Assembly (NCBI GenBank): GCA_020848035.1
Contig: JADLAX010000032.1
Coordinates: forward strand, 140,805-204,804
DNA: 64,000 bases
Origin: Anaerolineae bacterium
Lineage (GTDB): Bacteria; Chloroflexota; Anaerolineae; Promineifilales; Promineifilaceae
Direction: 5' to 3'
Made by a program: the position numbers and the translations under genes
Part shown: piece by piece, positions 54,737 to 62,708 of the stretch
How positions within the stretch are numbered: position 1 is the first letter of the stretch
How the letters are laid out: each line of letters opens with the position of its first letter
Notes under the pieces: model-generated
Databases searched by the model: none
What the model was told of the DNA's origin: nothing
The model's input: only the letters and a program-made list of their open reading frames with translations

Positions 54737-55126
54737 ATGACCACGCGACAAATCGTCCACGTCGAAAGCGGCAACGTTCTCATTCCCCAGGCCAAATGGT
54801 GTGACAGCTTCGGCAGCAAGCTGCGCGGCTTTACCTTCCGGCGCGCGCTGGGGCCGCAGGATGGCCTGGTGCTGGTCGAAGCCAGAGACAACCGGGTGAA
54901 CACCGCCATCCACATGCTGTTTGTCTTTTTTGACCTGGGCGTGATTTGGGTCAACGACGCCGGGGAAGTGGTGGGCACCGTCGTGGCCCAGCCCTGGCGA
55001 CCCTCGTACGTGCCGCCCGCGCCCGCCCGCTATGTCATCGAAGGCCAGCCGGAGCTGGTGAACCAGGTGAAGGTGGGCGATCATATTCAATTTGTAAATC
55101 CGCCAGGGGCTAAAGCCCCCGGCTAA
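54737..55126 (+). CDS. DUF192 family protein
   Basis: A 129-residue protein with the DUF192 core: WCDSFGSKLRGFTFRRALGP, NRVNTAIHMLFVFFDLGVIW and YVIEGQPELVNQVKVGDHIQ. The family is small, often exported, with no known activity; here no signal peptide is visible. The C-terminal NPPGAKAPG and the stop are encoded by the GGGGCTAAAGCCCC repeat. Confidence 0.85.
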   Translation: MTTRQIVHVESGNVLIPQAKWCDSFGSKLRGFTFRRALGPQDGLVLVEARDNRVNTAIHMLFVFFDLGVIWVNDAGEVVGTVVAQPWRPSYVPPAPARYVIEGQPELVNQVKVGDHIQFVNPPGAKAPG

Positions 55127-55154
55127 TTGAGGAAGCCCCGCTGGGGCTTTCATA
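55102..55154. repeat. GGGGCTAAAGCCCC repeat at the DUF192 stop
   Basis: GCCAGGGGCTAAAGCCCCCG, then GGAAGCCCCGCTGGGGCTTTC. It supplies the final codons and stop (55124-55126) of DUF192. Confidence 0.75.
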
Positions 55155-55158
55155 GGTA

Positions 55159-55190
55159 GCCCAGGCCGTTTACGGCTGGGCGGTTTTTTT
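55159..55190 (+). terminator. Rho-independent terminator abutting the next start codon
   Basis: GCCCAGGCCGT/ACGGCTGGGC with one bulged G, then GGTTTTTTT ending at 55190. The ATG of the LysM-M23 gene is at 55191, so that gene has no room for a promoter or free ribosome site after the terminator. Confidence 0.75.
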
Positions 55191-56609
55191 ATGAAACGTA
55201 CCGGACTTTTTTTGCTTTTCCTTTTGCTGCTGCCCGTGCCCGCGCTGGCGCAAACGGCCGATCCCACCCCCACCCCCAATTCTGACGACGGCAGCCTGCC
55301 CATTCCCCGCGTGCACACCGTGGCCGAAGGGGAAAACCTCACCTACATCGCCAGCCTGTATGAAATTACCATCGAGGAGCTGCTGGCGCTCAACGGCCTG
55401 GCCAATGCGGACAATTTGTTTGTCGGCCAGACGCTTATTGTGCCCGGCGGGAATGGGGAAGCGGTGGCGACGGTCTACACCGTGGGTGGCGGCGATACAC
55501 TGGCGCAGATTGCGGCCGTTTTTAACACCACCCCGACGGCCGTTTTGCAAGCCAACCGCATGATCAACCCCGCCCAGGCCCCCGCCGCCGGGCAAACGGT
55601 GACCGTGGTCAGCCGCACCGGCTCGTCGCTGCCCCAGCTGGTCACCGGCGTGCCGCACGTGGTAGCCCCAGGCGAAACGGTAACCACCATCGCCGCCCGG
55701 TACAACATCACCCCGCTAACCCTGGCCGCCGCCAACGATCTGCCGTACCCGGCGTACCTTTTTACCGGGCAGCGGCTGCGCATTCCCGGCGACGCGCCCT
55801 ACCAGGCTTTACCCGGTGAATGGCAGCAGGTGGTGTTACGGCCGTTTCCCATCATCCCCGGCAATACCGTTTCCATCTACGTGGAGAATGTGCTGGAAGG
55901 ACGGCCGTCGGGCACATTCGGCGATCAATCCCTACAGTTTTTCCCGCAGGGTGACGGCTTTGCTGCCCTGGTGGGCATCGATGCCTTTGCCGAGTCGGGC
56001 CTGTTTACCTTGCGCTTAGAGGGTTCGGGCAGCCAGCCGTGGCGGCCGTTTACCCAGCCGGTGCAGGTGGATTCGGCCAACTATGGCCTGCAGCAAATTG
56101 TGGTGCCAGAAGACCAAAGCGCCTTGCTCGATCCAGTCGTTCGGCAAACTGAAGACACGTTTCTAGACACGTTCTACCTCACCTCGACCGAAACCCGCCA
56201 GTGGTCGGGGCTGTTCACCTCGCCTGTGCCCGAAGCCGTCATCACCGCCCCATATGGTGATGCCCGCTCTTACAACGGTGGCCCGGTGGAGATTTACCAC
56301 ACCGGGGTTGATTTTGCTGGTACGGTTGGTACGCCTATTCTGGCCCCGGCCAACGGCACCGTCGTTTTTAACGATTTTCTAGAGCTGCGCGGCAACACGG
56401 TTATTCTAGACCACGGGCAGGGCATACTCTCGGCCTACTTCCACCTCTCGGAGACGTTTGTGACGGTGGGTGCGGTGGTAACGGCTGGGCAAACCATTGC
56501 CGCTGGGGGGTCTACCGGCCTCTCGACCGGACCGCATTTGCACTGGGATTTGCGCGTGCACGGCGTGCCAGTAAACGGTTTGCAGTGGCTGGAGACAACT
56601 TACCCCTAG
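55191..56609 (+). CDS. Secreted LysM-M23 cell-wall peptidase
   Basis: A 472-residue protein. Signal peptide (LFLLFLLLLPVPALAQ), three LysM domains (about 38-86, 95-140, 153-200), a middle beta domain (about 210-345) and an M23 peptidase at the C-terminus with HTGVDFAG (His and Asp zinc ligands) and GPHLHWDLRVHG. It cleaves peptidoglycan cross-links or positions such activity at the wall. The start immediately follows a terminator T-run, so expression may depend on read-through; no in-frame start with a better ribosome site was seen. Confidence 0.88.
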   Translation: MKRTGLFLLFLLLLPVPALAQTADPTPTPNSDDGSLPIPRVHTVAEGENLTYIASLYEITIEELLALNGLANADNLFVGQTLIVPGGNGEAVATVYTVGGGDTLAQIAAVFNTTPTAVLQANRMINPAQAPAAGQTVTVVSRTGSSLPQLVTGVPHVVAPGETVTTIAARYNITPLTLAAANDLPYPAYLFTGQRLRIPGDAPYQALPGEWQQVVLRPFPIIPGNTVSIYVENVLEGRPSGTFGDQSLQFFPQGDGFAALVGIDAFAESGLFTLRLEGSGSQPWRPFTQPVQVDSANYGLQQIVVPEDQSALLDPVVRQTEDTFLDTFYLTSTETRQWSGLFTSPVPEAVITAPYGDARSYNGGPVEIYHTGVDFAGTVGTPILAPANGTVVFNDFLELRGNTVILDHGQGILSAYFHLSETFVTVGAVVTAGQTIAAGGSTGLSTGPHLHWDLRVHGVPVNGLQWLETTYP

Positions 56610-56657
56610 TCTGTTCTATTCGCATTTTGGGTCACATTGGCATGGGGGTGGCAGATT

Positions 56658-56665
56658 GGTATAAT
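56658..56665 (+). promoter_or_regulatory. Extended -10 (TGGTATAAT core) for the following gene
   Basis: TATAAT at 56660-56665 with an upstream TG. Initiation near 56672 gives a leader of about 94 bases to the GTG at 56766. A GTG at 56676, in frame, would be almost leaderless and is an alternative start. Confidence 0.5.
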
Positions 56666-56765
56666 CTTGCCCTGAGTGGCAGCTTGTTTTTGCGTTAAAA
56701 AAAGCGTTACCACCCTGAAAGCTAGCCGTTCAAATACCGAATTTTCCCTGTATGAGGAGAACGTT

Positions 56766-58349
56766 GTGATTCAGCCCCGCACCCAAAATGAATCTTATTG
56801 GGGACCGAATTTTGCCCTAACCAATACGGATATCGAACAGATTTACAACCACTTTCTAGAGGTGGAACGGCCGCAAACTGCTGACGAAATTGCTCGCATG
56901 ATCATTGCCTACCGGGTGGCTGAAGAGGCCAACGCGGTGAAAAAGAAGTTGTCTGGGCGCACCATTTACCAGCCGCAAAACAGCTATGAAGTTGGCGCGC
57001 AGCTGGTGTTCCCCGCCCTGCAATTTGCCCATGGTGACGTGACGGCCGTTCGCGATGGCTACAATCCGCACGATGGCCAGTTTAAGGTCATCACGGTTGG
57101 CCTAGATGACGAAAACCGCGAGTTTGCTGCCCAGCTGCAAAGTGATCACGTGCTCAACGCCACCCAGGGCAACGCCCTGGCCGAACTGGTGCAGGTAGAC
57201 GTGGATGATCTGGTGCTGCGCTACGGTGGCCGGGTGAAAACGGCCGTCGCTCAAGAGCTCAAAGACCGCGCCGAATTTGTGAAGCTGGGCGATGTCTGGT
57301 TTGTTAAGCAGCTTATGGCTGAAGTGAATGCCGGGCATTTACATCTGGCCGAAGCGGTGCTGGAAATCAGCGACGGCGGGCCGCTGCCCACTGCCGAAAT
57401 TGTGCCCCAACTGGATATGGACCCCGCCCTGGAGCCATCGGTGCAGCACTTTTCGTTAAACTACCATTTGCTGTCCGATGCCCGCTTTGATGAAGTGGCG
57501 CCTAAGGGCGACGTGGCCTGGTTCTTGCGCCGTATGGAGCCAGAAGAAGTGCAAAAAACGCCCGATCGGCTGCTCTACCAGCCCATCCCGCACGACCGGG
57601 CGCTGCTCAGCCCACAGCTGCTGCTGCTGGAGCGTGAGCTGGACGATGAGTGGTCCGATGTGCCCGAACCAACCTCGCCCCAGCCCGTGGTCTTTACCCT
57701 GCTCTTCCCTCATCGCCATGCCGGGGTCATTCCGCTGAGTGCCCGGATACGGCCGTTGTTCCCCCCCAGCACCTCGCCCCGGCAGCGTGTCGTGTTTATT
57801 GACGACCAGACCAACGAGGAAGTGGTCGGTTGGGTGGTGCACGAAGGGCGCTACATTTACGGCCTCGGCCCGTGGTATGAGAAAAACGGCATTCCCATCG
57901 GCGGTTTTGTCCATTTGCAGCCAGGGCCAAAACCCGGCGTCATCAGCCTGGGCTTCGACCGGCGGCGGCCGCAGCGTGAGTGGGTACGGTTGGCAACGGC
58001 CGTTGATAACCGCATCCAGTTTGAACTGCTGCGCCGCTCCGTAGGCTGCGGTTTTGATGATTTGATGATTGTGGGCACCGACACCGTGGCGGCCATCGAT
58101 GCCCTGTGGCGGCGCGCCGAATCACACCAGCGCACCGTCTCTTCACTGCTGGCCGAAATTTTCCCCAAACTGTCCGAGCTGACGCCGCAAAGTGCCGTCC
58201 ATGCCAAAACGCTGTACAGCGCCATCAACATGCTGCGCCGCATGCCGCCAGGGCCGCTGTTTGCCGAACTGGTGCGCCATCCCGCCTTTGCCCCGGTTGG
58301 CGACCATTACTGGCAGTTTGATAAAAATCGCTGGCAAGAAGGCGCTTAA
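56766..58349 (+). CDS. Large soluble protein of unknown function
   Basis: A 527-residue protein with no signal peptide or membrane span. The N-terminal part has helices (LTNTDIEQIYNHFLEVERPQ, TADEIARMIIAYRVAEEANA), then strands (EVGAQLVFPALQFAHGDVTA). The C-terminal part ends MLRRMPPGPLFAELVRHPAF. I do not recognise the family; the TADEIA stretch could be a winged helix. GTG at 56766 is chosen because GAGGAG lies 6 bases upstream. The next gene (TTG start) follows after a hairpin repeat and may work with it. Confidence 0.6.
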   Translation: MIQPRTQNESYWGPNFALTNTDIEQIYNHFLEVERPQTADEIARMIIAYRVAEEANAVKKKLSGRTIYQPQNSYEVGAQLVFPALQFAHGDVTAVRDGYNPHDGQFKVITVGLDDENREFAAQLQSDHVLNATQGNALAELVQVDVDDLVLRYGGRVKTAVAQELKDRAEFVKLGDVWFVKQLMAEVNAGHLHLAEAVLEISDGGPLPTAEIVPQLDMDPALEPSVQHFSLNYHLLSDARFDEVAPKGDVAWFLRRMEPEEVQKTPDRLLYQPIPHDRALLSPQLLLLERELDDEWSDVPEPTSPQPVVFTLLFPHRHAGVIPLSARIRPLFPPSTSPRQRVVFIDDQTNEEVVGWVVHEGRYIYGLGPWYEKNGIPIGGFVHLQPGPKPGVISLGFDRRRPQREWVRLATAVDNRIQFELLRRSVGCGFDDLMIVGTDTVAAIDALWRRAESHQRTVSSLLAEIFPKLSELTPQSAVHAKTLYSAINMLRRMPPGPLFAELVRHPAFAPVGDHYWQFDKNRWQEGA

Positions 58350-58377
58350 CGAGAGATATCATGAGTGGGCGCACCAC

Positions 58378-58430
58378 TGCAGATTGCCCAGATTTTCTTA
58401 TCTGCGAGATCTGTGTAATCTGTGGCTGAT
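58378..58430. repeat. Word-tandem hairpin, CAGATT/ATCTGTG family
   Basis: TGCAGATTGCCCAGATTTTC, then ATCTGCGAGATCTGTGTAAT and CTGTGGCTG. It lies between the two unknown genes. Confidence 0.75.
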
Positions 58431-58448
58431 TTTCACAGGAGAAATACC

Positions 58449-58895
58449 TTGGCCGATAGTCCACGACCTAAACTGAACCCGTCCGTCCTCAAAAAGGCCA
58501 CGGCGGATACTCGTTTTTATATTGATTACGACTGGTGGGATAAATCCGACCTTGACCTGAAAACGTACCTGCTGACGCGTCTGGACATTGGGGAAGACAT
58601 CAATCTGGAATCCGAAACGGACGAAGTCGACCTGGTCGATGCCGAAACGGGCGAAGTGTCGCGCGTCGATGGTTTCCAATACGTCGTTCAGGCCTACTTT
58701 AGCCAGCTGCCCGACGATTTTGTGACGCGCACATCGCTGGTGGATGCGGTTTTCTGCGTGCTGCTGGCCAACGCCAACAAACCGATGACCGCCGCCGAAA
58801 TTGGCCAAAAGGTGAAGCGCTCGCCAGATACCATCATTAAAACGATGGGTGGTCCCAAAATTTACCAGGGTGTGCGCCCCATTTTGGATGAATAA
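58449..58895 (+). CDS. Small acidic protein of unknown function with C-terminal helix-turn-helix-like segment
   Basis: A 148-residue protein. The N-terminal half is acidic (DYDWWDKSDLDLKTYLLTRL). The C-terminal part MTAAEIGQKVKRSPDTIIKT looks like a helix-turn-helix. TTG start at 58449 is favoured by AGGAG 8 bases upstream. A good terminator at 58917 ends the unit with the preceding gene. Confidence 0.6.
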   Translation: MADSPRPKLNPSVLKKATADTRFYIDYDWWDKSDLDLKTYLLTRLDIGEDINLESETDEVDLVDAETGEVSRVDGFQYVVQAYFSQLPDDFVTRTSLVDAVFCVLLANANKPMTAAEIGQKVKRSPDTIIKTMGGPKIYQGVRPILDE

Positions 58896-58916
58896 GTTTA
58901 GATTGAACCTTTTATG

Positions 58917-58953
58917 ACCGTCGAGTTTGGCTGACCAGACTCGACGGTTTTTT
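58917..58953 (+). terminator. Rho-independent terminator
   Basis: ACCGTCGAGT, 12-base loop, ACTCGACGGT followed by TTTTT. Confidence 0.85.
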
Positions 58954-58974
58954 GTTTAACGCAACCGCGCCAGG

Positions 58975-59031
58975 TAGGGGCGCACCCCCGTGTGCGCCCG
59001 GATTGGGCAGACACGGAGGTCTGCCCCTACC
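58975..59031. repeat. TAGGGGC... palindromic repeat
   Basis: GTAGGGGCGCACCCCCGTGT, then ACACGGAGGTCTGCCCCTAC: a long imperfect palindrome upstream of the next gene. Confidence 0.7.
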
Positions 59032-59066
59032 CGTGGGGAAAGAACCAAAATTTGTTGGAGAATATC

Positions 59067-59546
59067 GTGAATCTAGAGGTAAAGTTTTCTGAACCGTTGC
59101 GGGTGTTTTTGGCGGGTGTCATGCAGGCCAACCGGCAAGATACGCTGATGGAAAGCCAGGATTATCGCCTGACGCTCAGCGAAGCGCTGCGCCGCCACAT
59201 TCCCGACGTGCAGCTGATCGATCCCTGGGCCGAAAACCCCGGCAGCCTCGCCTACGATGACGATCAGGCTCGCCACACCTTCCTCACCATGACCAGCAAA
59301 GCCAGCGAGGCGGATTTGCTGATCGCTTACCTGCCCTTGCCCAGCATGGGCACCGCCATGGAAATGTGGCAGGCGTACCAGGGCAACACCTACATCATCG
59401 CCATCACGCCGTATGTGCATCACTGGGCCATTCGCTTCACCGCCAACGAGGTACTGCCGGATTTAGAGAGCTTGTTGGGGTGGCTGGAGGACGGCCGTTT
59501 CCAGCAACAAATCGTCCCCGCCGCCCTCGCCCGGCGCCAAAGTTGA
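59067..59546 (+). CDS. Nucleoside 2-deoxyribosyltransferase-like protein
   Basis: A 159-residue protein with VFLAGVMQANRQDTL, SEADLLIAYLPLPSMGTAME and ITPYVHHWAIRFTANEVLPD. The aDLliAylp.pSmGTa.Em pattern matches the nucleoside 2-deoxyribosyltransferase fold, in which the Glu of GTAxE is catalytic. Base-exchange activity is therefore plausible but not shown. GTG start at 59067 is supported by GGAG. Confidence 0.65.
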   Translation: MNLEVKFSEPLRVFLAGVMQANRQDTLMESQDYRLTLSEALRRHIPDVQLIDPWAENPGSLAYDDDQARHTFLTMTSKASEADLLIAYLPLPSMGTAMEMWQAYQGNTYIIAITPYVHHWAIRFTANEVLPDLESLLGWLEDGRFQQQIVPAALARRQS

Positions 59547-59585
59547 CGCCCCCTGCGTTGCCGTTTAGAATTGCGCCCTGTACCT

Positions 59586-59658
59586 GCCCCAGTAGCTCAA
59601 CGGACAGAGCACCAGACTTCTAATCTGTAGGTTGGGGGTTCGATTCCCTCCTGGGGTA
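59586..59658 (+). tRNA. tRNA-Arg (anticodon UCU)
   Basis: 73 bases folding as a tRNA: acceptor GCCCCAG/CTGGGGT (G1-U72 wobble), D stem GCTC/GAGC, anticodon stem-loop with CTTCTAA (anticodon TCT), T loop TTCGATT. The bottom pair of the anticodon stem (C27-T43) is a mismatch. CCA is not encoded. Decodes AGA. Confidence 0.9.
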
Positions 59659-59670
59659 CCTCTCCCAAAA

Positions 59671-59758
59671 GTGTGCAAGTTTGCAAGTAGGCGGGTCGGC
59701 AAGTGGCAAATGTTCACAGGCGACTTGCACACTTGCAAACTTGAATACTTGCAAACTC
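59671..59758. repeat. Word-tandem hairpin, TTGCAAGT family (copy 2), next to the tRNA
   Basis: GTGTGCAAGTTTGCAAGTAG, GGCAAGTGGCAAATG, then CGACTTGCACACTTGCAAAC and ACTTGCAAACTCC. It fills the space between the tRNA and the next start codon. Confidence 0.8.
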
Positions 59759-59761
59759 CTT

Positions 59762-60760
59762 ATGATTCTACTCACAGGCGCAACCGGTTTTTTAGGCCAC
59801 CACCTTGTTCCCCATTTGGTGGGATTGGGCTACCCGCTGCGTGCCGTGGTGCGCCCCAGCAGCGATACGCAGTTCTTGCAAAAGCATGGCGTTGAGCTGG
59901 CCTACGCCGACGACATCACCGACGAGGCCGCCCTCACCCTGGCGTGCACGGGCTGCGACCAGGTCATCCACGCCGCCGGGCTGTTCCGCTTTTGGGGCGA
60001 GCCGGAGGAGTTTTGGCAGACGAATGCGGGGGGCACAACGGCCGTTTTACAAGCCTGTAAGGCAGCCGCCAAACAGCATTCCATCCAACGTTTTATCCAC
60101 ATCTCCACCATCGCCGTGGTGGGCAAACCCCCAACAAACCGCCCCATCGACGAAAATACCCGCTGCAATCCGCTGGAGCCGTACCAGCAAAGCAAGCTGG
60201 CCGCCGAAACCCACGTTCTGGCGGCCCACGCGCAAGACGGCCTGCCCGCGATTGTGCTGCGCCCCGGCGCGTTTTACGGCCCGTGGGGGCGCTACGCTTT
60301 CAACCGCCTCTTTTTTGAAGAACCGCTCAAAGGGTGGCGCATCAAGGTAGACAACGGCCGTCACATCACCTTCCCCGTTTTTGTGCCCGATGTGGTGCAG
60401 GGGGTGGAGCTGGCTTTACGGAACGGCCGTCCTGGCCAAATCTACAACATCTGCGGCGAATCGCTGGAGCACAACCGGGTCAACACCATCGTCAACGACC
60501 TGGCCGGGATTGGCCACTGGCGGCTCAACTTCCCCACCTGGATGGTGCTGCTGCTGGCCCGCAGCTGGACCGCTCTCTCCAAAGTCACTGGCCGCGAGCC
60601 GTTTTACCCCATCAACATGGCTCCCTACGTCTTTCAGGATTGGCACGTCACCTACCAAAAAGCCGCCGACGAGCTGGGTTTCCAGCCCACCCCATTTGCG
60701 GAAGGCGCCAGGCAAACGTTAGAATGGTACTGGCAGCAGGGGTTGTTAAAACGGCCGTAA
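59762..60760 (+). CDS. NAD(P)-dependent epimerase/dehydratase (extended SDR)
   Basis: A 332-residue Rossmann enzyme: ILLTGATGFLGHHLVPHLVG (nucleotide binding), HISTIAVVGKPP (Ser), YQQSKLAAE (catalytic Tyr-x3-Lys) and LRPGAFYGPWGRYAFN. It resembles 3-beta-hydroxysteroid/dihydroflavonol-type extended SDRs; substrate unknown. ATG at 59762 follows the hairpin repeat and no strong ribosome site is present. The stop codon is formed by an ACGGCCGTAA palindrome. Confidence 0.85.
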   Translation: MILLTGATGFLGHHLVPHLVGLGYPLRAVVRPSSDTQFLQKHGVELAYADDITDEAALTLACTGCDQVIHAAGLFRFWGEPEEFWQTNAGGTTAVLQACKAAAKQHSIQRFIHISTIAVVGKPPTNRPIDENTRCNPLEPYQQSKLAAETHVLAAHAQDGLPAIVLRPGAFYGPWGRYAFNRLFFEEPLKGWRIKVDNGRHITFPVFVPDVVQGVELALRNGRPGQIYNICGESLEHNRVNTIVNDLAGIGHWRLNFPTWMVLLLARSWTALSKVTGREPFYPINMAPYVFQDWHVTYQKAADELGFQPTPFAEGARQTLEWYWQQGLLKRP

Positions 60761-60765
60761 AATGC

Positions 60766-60830
60766 GGAGATTGGAGACTGGAGATTAGAGATTGACCATC
60801 CTTAATCTCCAGTCTCCAATCTCCAATCTC
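60766..60830. repeat. Word-tandem hairpin, GGAGATT family (copy 2)
   Basis: GGAGATTGGAGACTGGAGAT, TAGAGATT, then AATCTCCAGTCTCCAATCTC and CAATCTC. Same words as at 1247; the next gene starts 9 bases after it, following a run of A. Confidence 0.85.
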
Positions 60831-60838
60831 AAAAAAAA

Positions 60839-62596
60839 ATGAAACTCTTTACAGTTGAACAAATGATAGCCGCAGAAAAAACGGCCGATTCCCAGGGCAA
60901 CTCCTACGCCCAGATGATGGAAACCGCCGGGCGCGGTCTGGCCCAGGCGATCATGGTCCGCTGGCCGGTGGCCAACGCCAGTGTGCTGGTGCTGGTTGGC
61001 CCCGGCAACAACGGCGGTGATGGCCTGGTCGCTGGCCGGTACCTGGCCGAAGCCGGGGCTGATGTTGCCTTCTACCTCTTCAAACCGCGCAACCCCGCCA
61101 CTGACGAAAACTACGCCAAAATCCAGCAGATGGGCCTTTTTGCCGTGGATGCCGAATTCGACCAGCGCTTTCGCGTCCTGCGCACCCGCCTGCGCCTCAC
61201 CGACATCCTCATCGACGCCCTGCTGGGCACCGGCGTCACCCGCCCCATCACTGGCGACCTGGCCAGGCTGATGCAGCAAACGGCCGTTGGCCTGGCCGAA
61301 CGCCGCGCGGAGCTGGCAGAAAGTCAGCGTTCTGTACTCACAAACTTAACGAATTTTGGTGACAAGGTGACAAGGAGACAAGGGGACAAGGTGACAAGGT
61401 GGCAAGGTGACAAGGTGACATCCGCCGACCCAGTCACCTTGTCTCTCGGTCACCCGGTCACCTTGTCTTCCCCTCACCCCTTTACCCATTCACCCCTTCA
61501 CCCGTTTACGGTAGCCGTCGACTGCCCCTCCGGCCTCAACTGCGACACCGGGGCGCTGGACCCTGCGGCCCTGCCCGCCGATCTCACCGTGACCTTTGCC
61601 GGGCCGAAGCGGGGACATTTTGTTTTTCCGGGGGCAACGGCCGTTGGCGAACTGGTCGTGGCCTACATTGGCATCACGGAGGAAATGGTGGCCGATGTGC
61701 CGGTGGAAGTAGCGACGCTAGAACTGGCCCGCGCCCTGCTGCCCGCGCGGCCCAAAGATGGCCACAAAGGCACCTTCGGCAAGCTGCTCATCGCGGCGGG
61801 CTGCGAGAAGTATCGCGGGGCACCGCTGCTGGCGGCACGGGGGGCGTTTCGCGCCGGGGCCGGACTGGTAACTTTGGCCGTGCCGACGGCGCTGCGGCTG
61901 GGTATCTCCATTGCGCTGCCGGAGGCAACGTACCTGGATGTGACTGATAAGCGGCACGGTGAGGATCCCGGCCGCAGCGAAGATTTGGGGTGGTTAACGG
62001 CCGTTGCCGCCTACCACATCCGCCAAACCGCCCGCCAGGTCGACGCTCTGCTCGTCGGCCCTGGCCTGGGTGACGCCGACGACTTCATCACCACCCTCTT
62101 TCCCGCCGACGGCCCCGCGCCCAACCTGCCCACGCTGATTGACGCCGATGGGCTGAACGCGCTGGCCCGGCTGGACAACTGGTGGCAGCGGCTGCCCGCT
62201 CACTGCGTCCTCACGCCGCACCCGGCAGAGATGGCCCGCTTGATGGGTATTTCGTTGGCGGAACTGCTGGAGAAAGATCGCACTGAAACCGCCCTGGCTC
62301 AAGCGGCAAAATGGAACCAGGTTGTGTTGTTGAAGGGGGCGTATACGGTGATTGCTGCGCCGGACGGCCGGGCCACGCTGCTGCCCTTTGCCAACCCGGT
62401 GCTGGCCGTGGGCGGCAGCGGCGATGTGCTCAGCGGCGTCATCGCCACGCTGCTGGGGCAGGGGCTGGCCCCCTACGACGCGGCCCGCCTCGGCGGCACG
62501 CTGCACGCCCTGGCCGGGGCACGCAGCGGGCGAAAGTCTGGCCTCCTCGCCAGCGAAATCGCCGATTGGCTGCCAGAGGTCGTGGCGCTGTTGTAA
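60839..62596 (+). CDS. nnr: Bifunctional NAD(P)H-hydrate repair enzyme (epimerase + dehydratase) with a repeat insertion
   Basis: A 585-residue fusion. The N-terminal YjeF epimerase (1-240) has VLVLVGPGNNGGDGLVAGRY and VAVDCPSGLNCDTGAL. The C-terminal ADP/ATP-dependent dehydratase (about 255-585) has GTFGKLLIAAG, LLVGPGLGDADD, LTPHPAEMARLMG and VGGSGDVLSGVIATLLGQG. Together they restore damaged NAD(P)HX. Residues about 173-222 (GDKVTRRQGDKVTRWQGDK, then Pro/His/Ser/Thr-rich sequence) are the translation of a word-tandem hairpin inserted in frame between two conserved strands of the epimerase. Activity may tolerate it as a surface loop. Confidence 0.92.
   Translation: MKLFTVEQMIAAEKTADSQGNSYAQMMETAGRGLAQAIMVRWPVANASVLVLVGPGNNGGDGLVAGRYLAEAGADVAFYLFKPRNPATDENYAKIQQMGLFAVDAEFDQRFRVLRTRLRLTDILIDALLGTGVTRPITGDLARLMQQTAVGLAERRAELAESQRSVLTNLTNFGDKVTRRQGDKVTRWQGDKVTSADPVTLSLGHPVTLSSPHPFTHSPLHPFTVAVDCPSGLNCDTGALDPAALPADLTVTFAGPKRGHFVFPGATAVGELVVAYIGITEEMVADVPVEVATLELARALLPARPKDGHKGTFGKLLIAAGCEKYRGAPLLAARGAFRAGAGLVTLAVPTALRLGISIALPEATYLDVTDKRHGEDPGRSEDLGWLTAVAAYHIRQTARQVDALLVGPGLGDADDFITTLFPADGPAPNLPTLIDADGLNALARLDNWWQRLPAHCVLTPHPAEMARLMGISLAELLEKDRTETALAQAAKWNQVVLLKGAYTVIAAPDGRATLLPFANPVLAVGGSGDVLSGVIATLLGQGLAPYDAARLGGTLHALAGARSGRKSGLLASEIADWLPEVVALL
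61359..61507. repeat. Word-tandem hairpin inserted in frame in the nnr gene
   Basis: GGTGACAAGGTGACAAGGAG and further GACAAGGTG words are followed by CACCTTGTCTC, CACCTTGTCTTCCCCTCACC and CCTTCACCCGTTT. About 150 bases, in frame. The right-arm words recur at 54685. Confidence 0.85.
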
Positions 62597-62598
62597 AA

Positions 62599-62698
62599 CC
62601 TGTCACACTCGCGCAGGCGGGAATCCATCGAAAGAAATCCACAGATTGCACAGATTACACAGATTTTTCTTGGCGTTCTCTGCGCTCTCCGCGGTTCA
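62599..62698. repeat. Composite intergenic repeat, CACAGATT/CTCTGCG family
   Basis: A CGCGCAGGCGGGAATCCAT piece is followed by CCACAGATTGCACAGATTAC, then TTCTCTGCGCTCTCCGCGG. The second part matches the insert in the Hsp70-like gene. It lies between the nnr and reductase stop codons. Confidence 0.75.
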
Positions 62699-62708
62699 AT
62701 ATAAAGCG

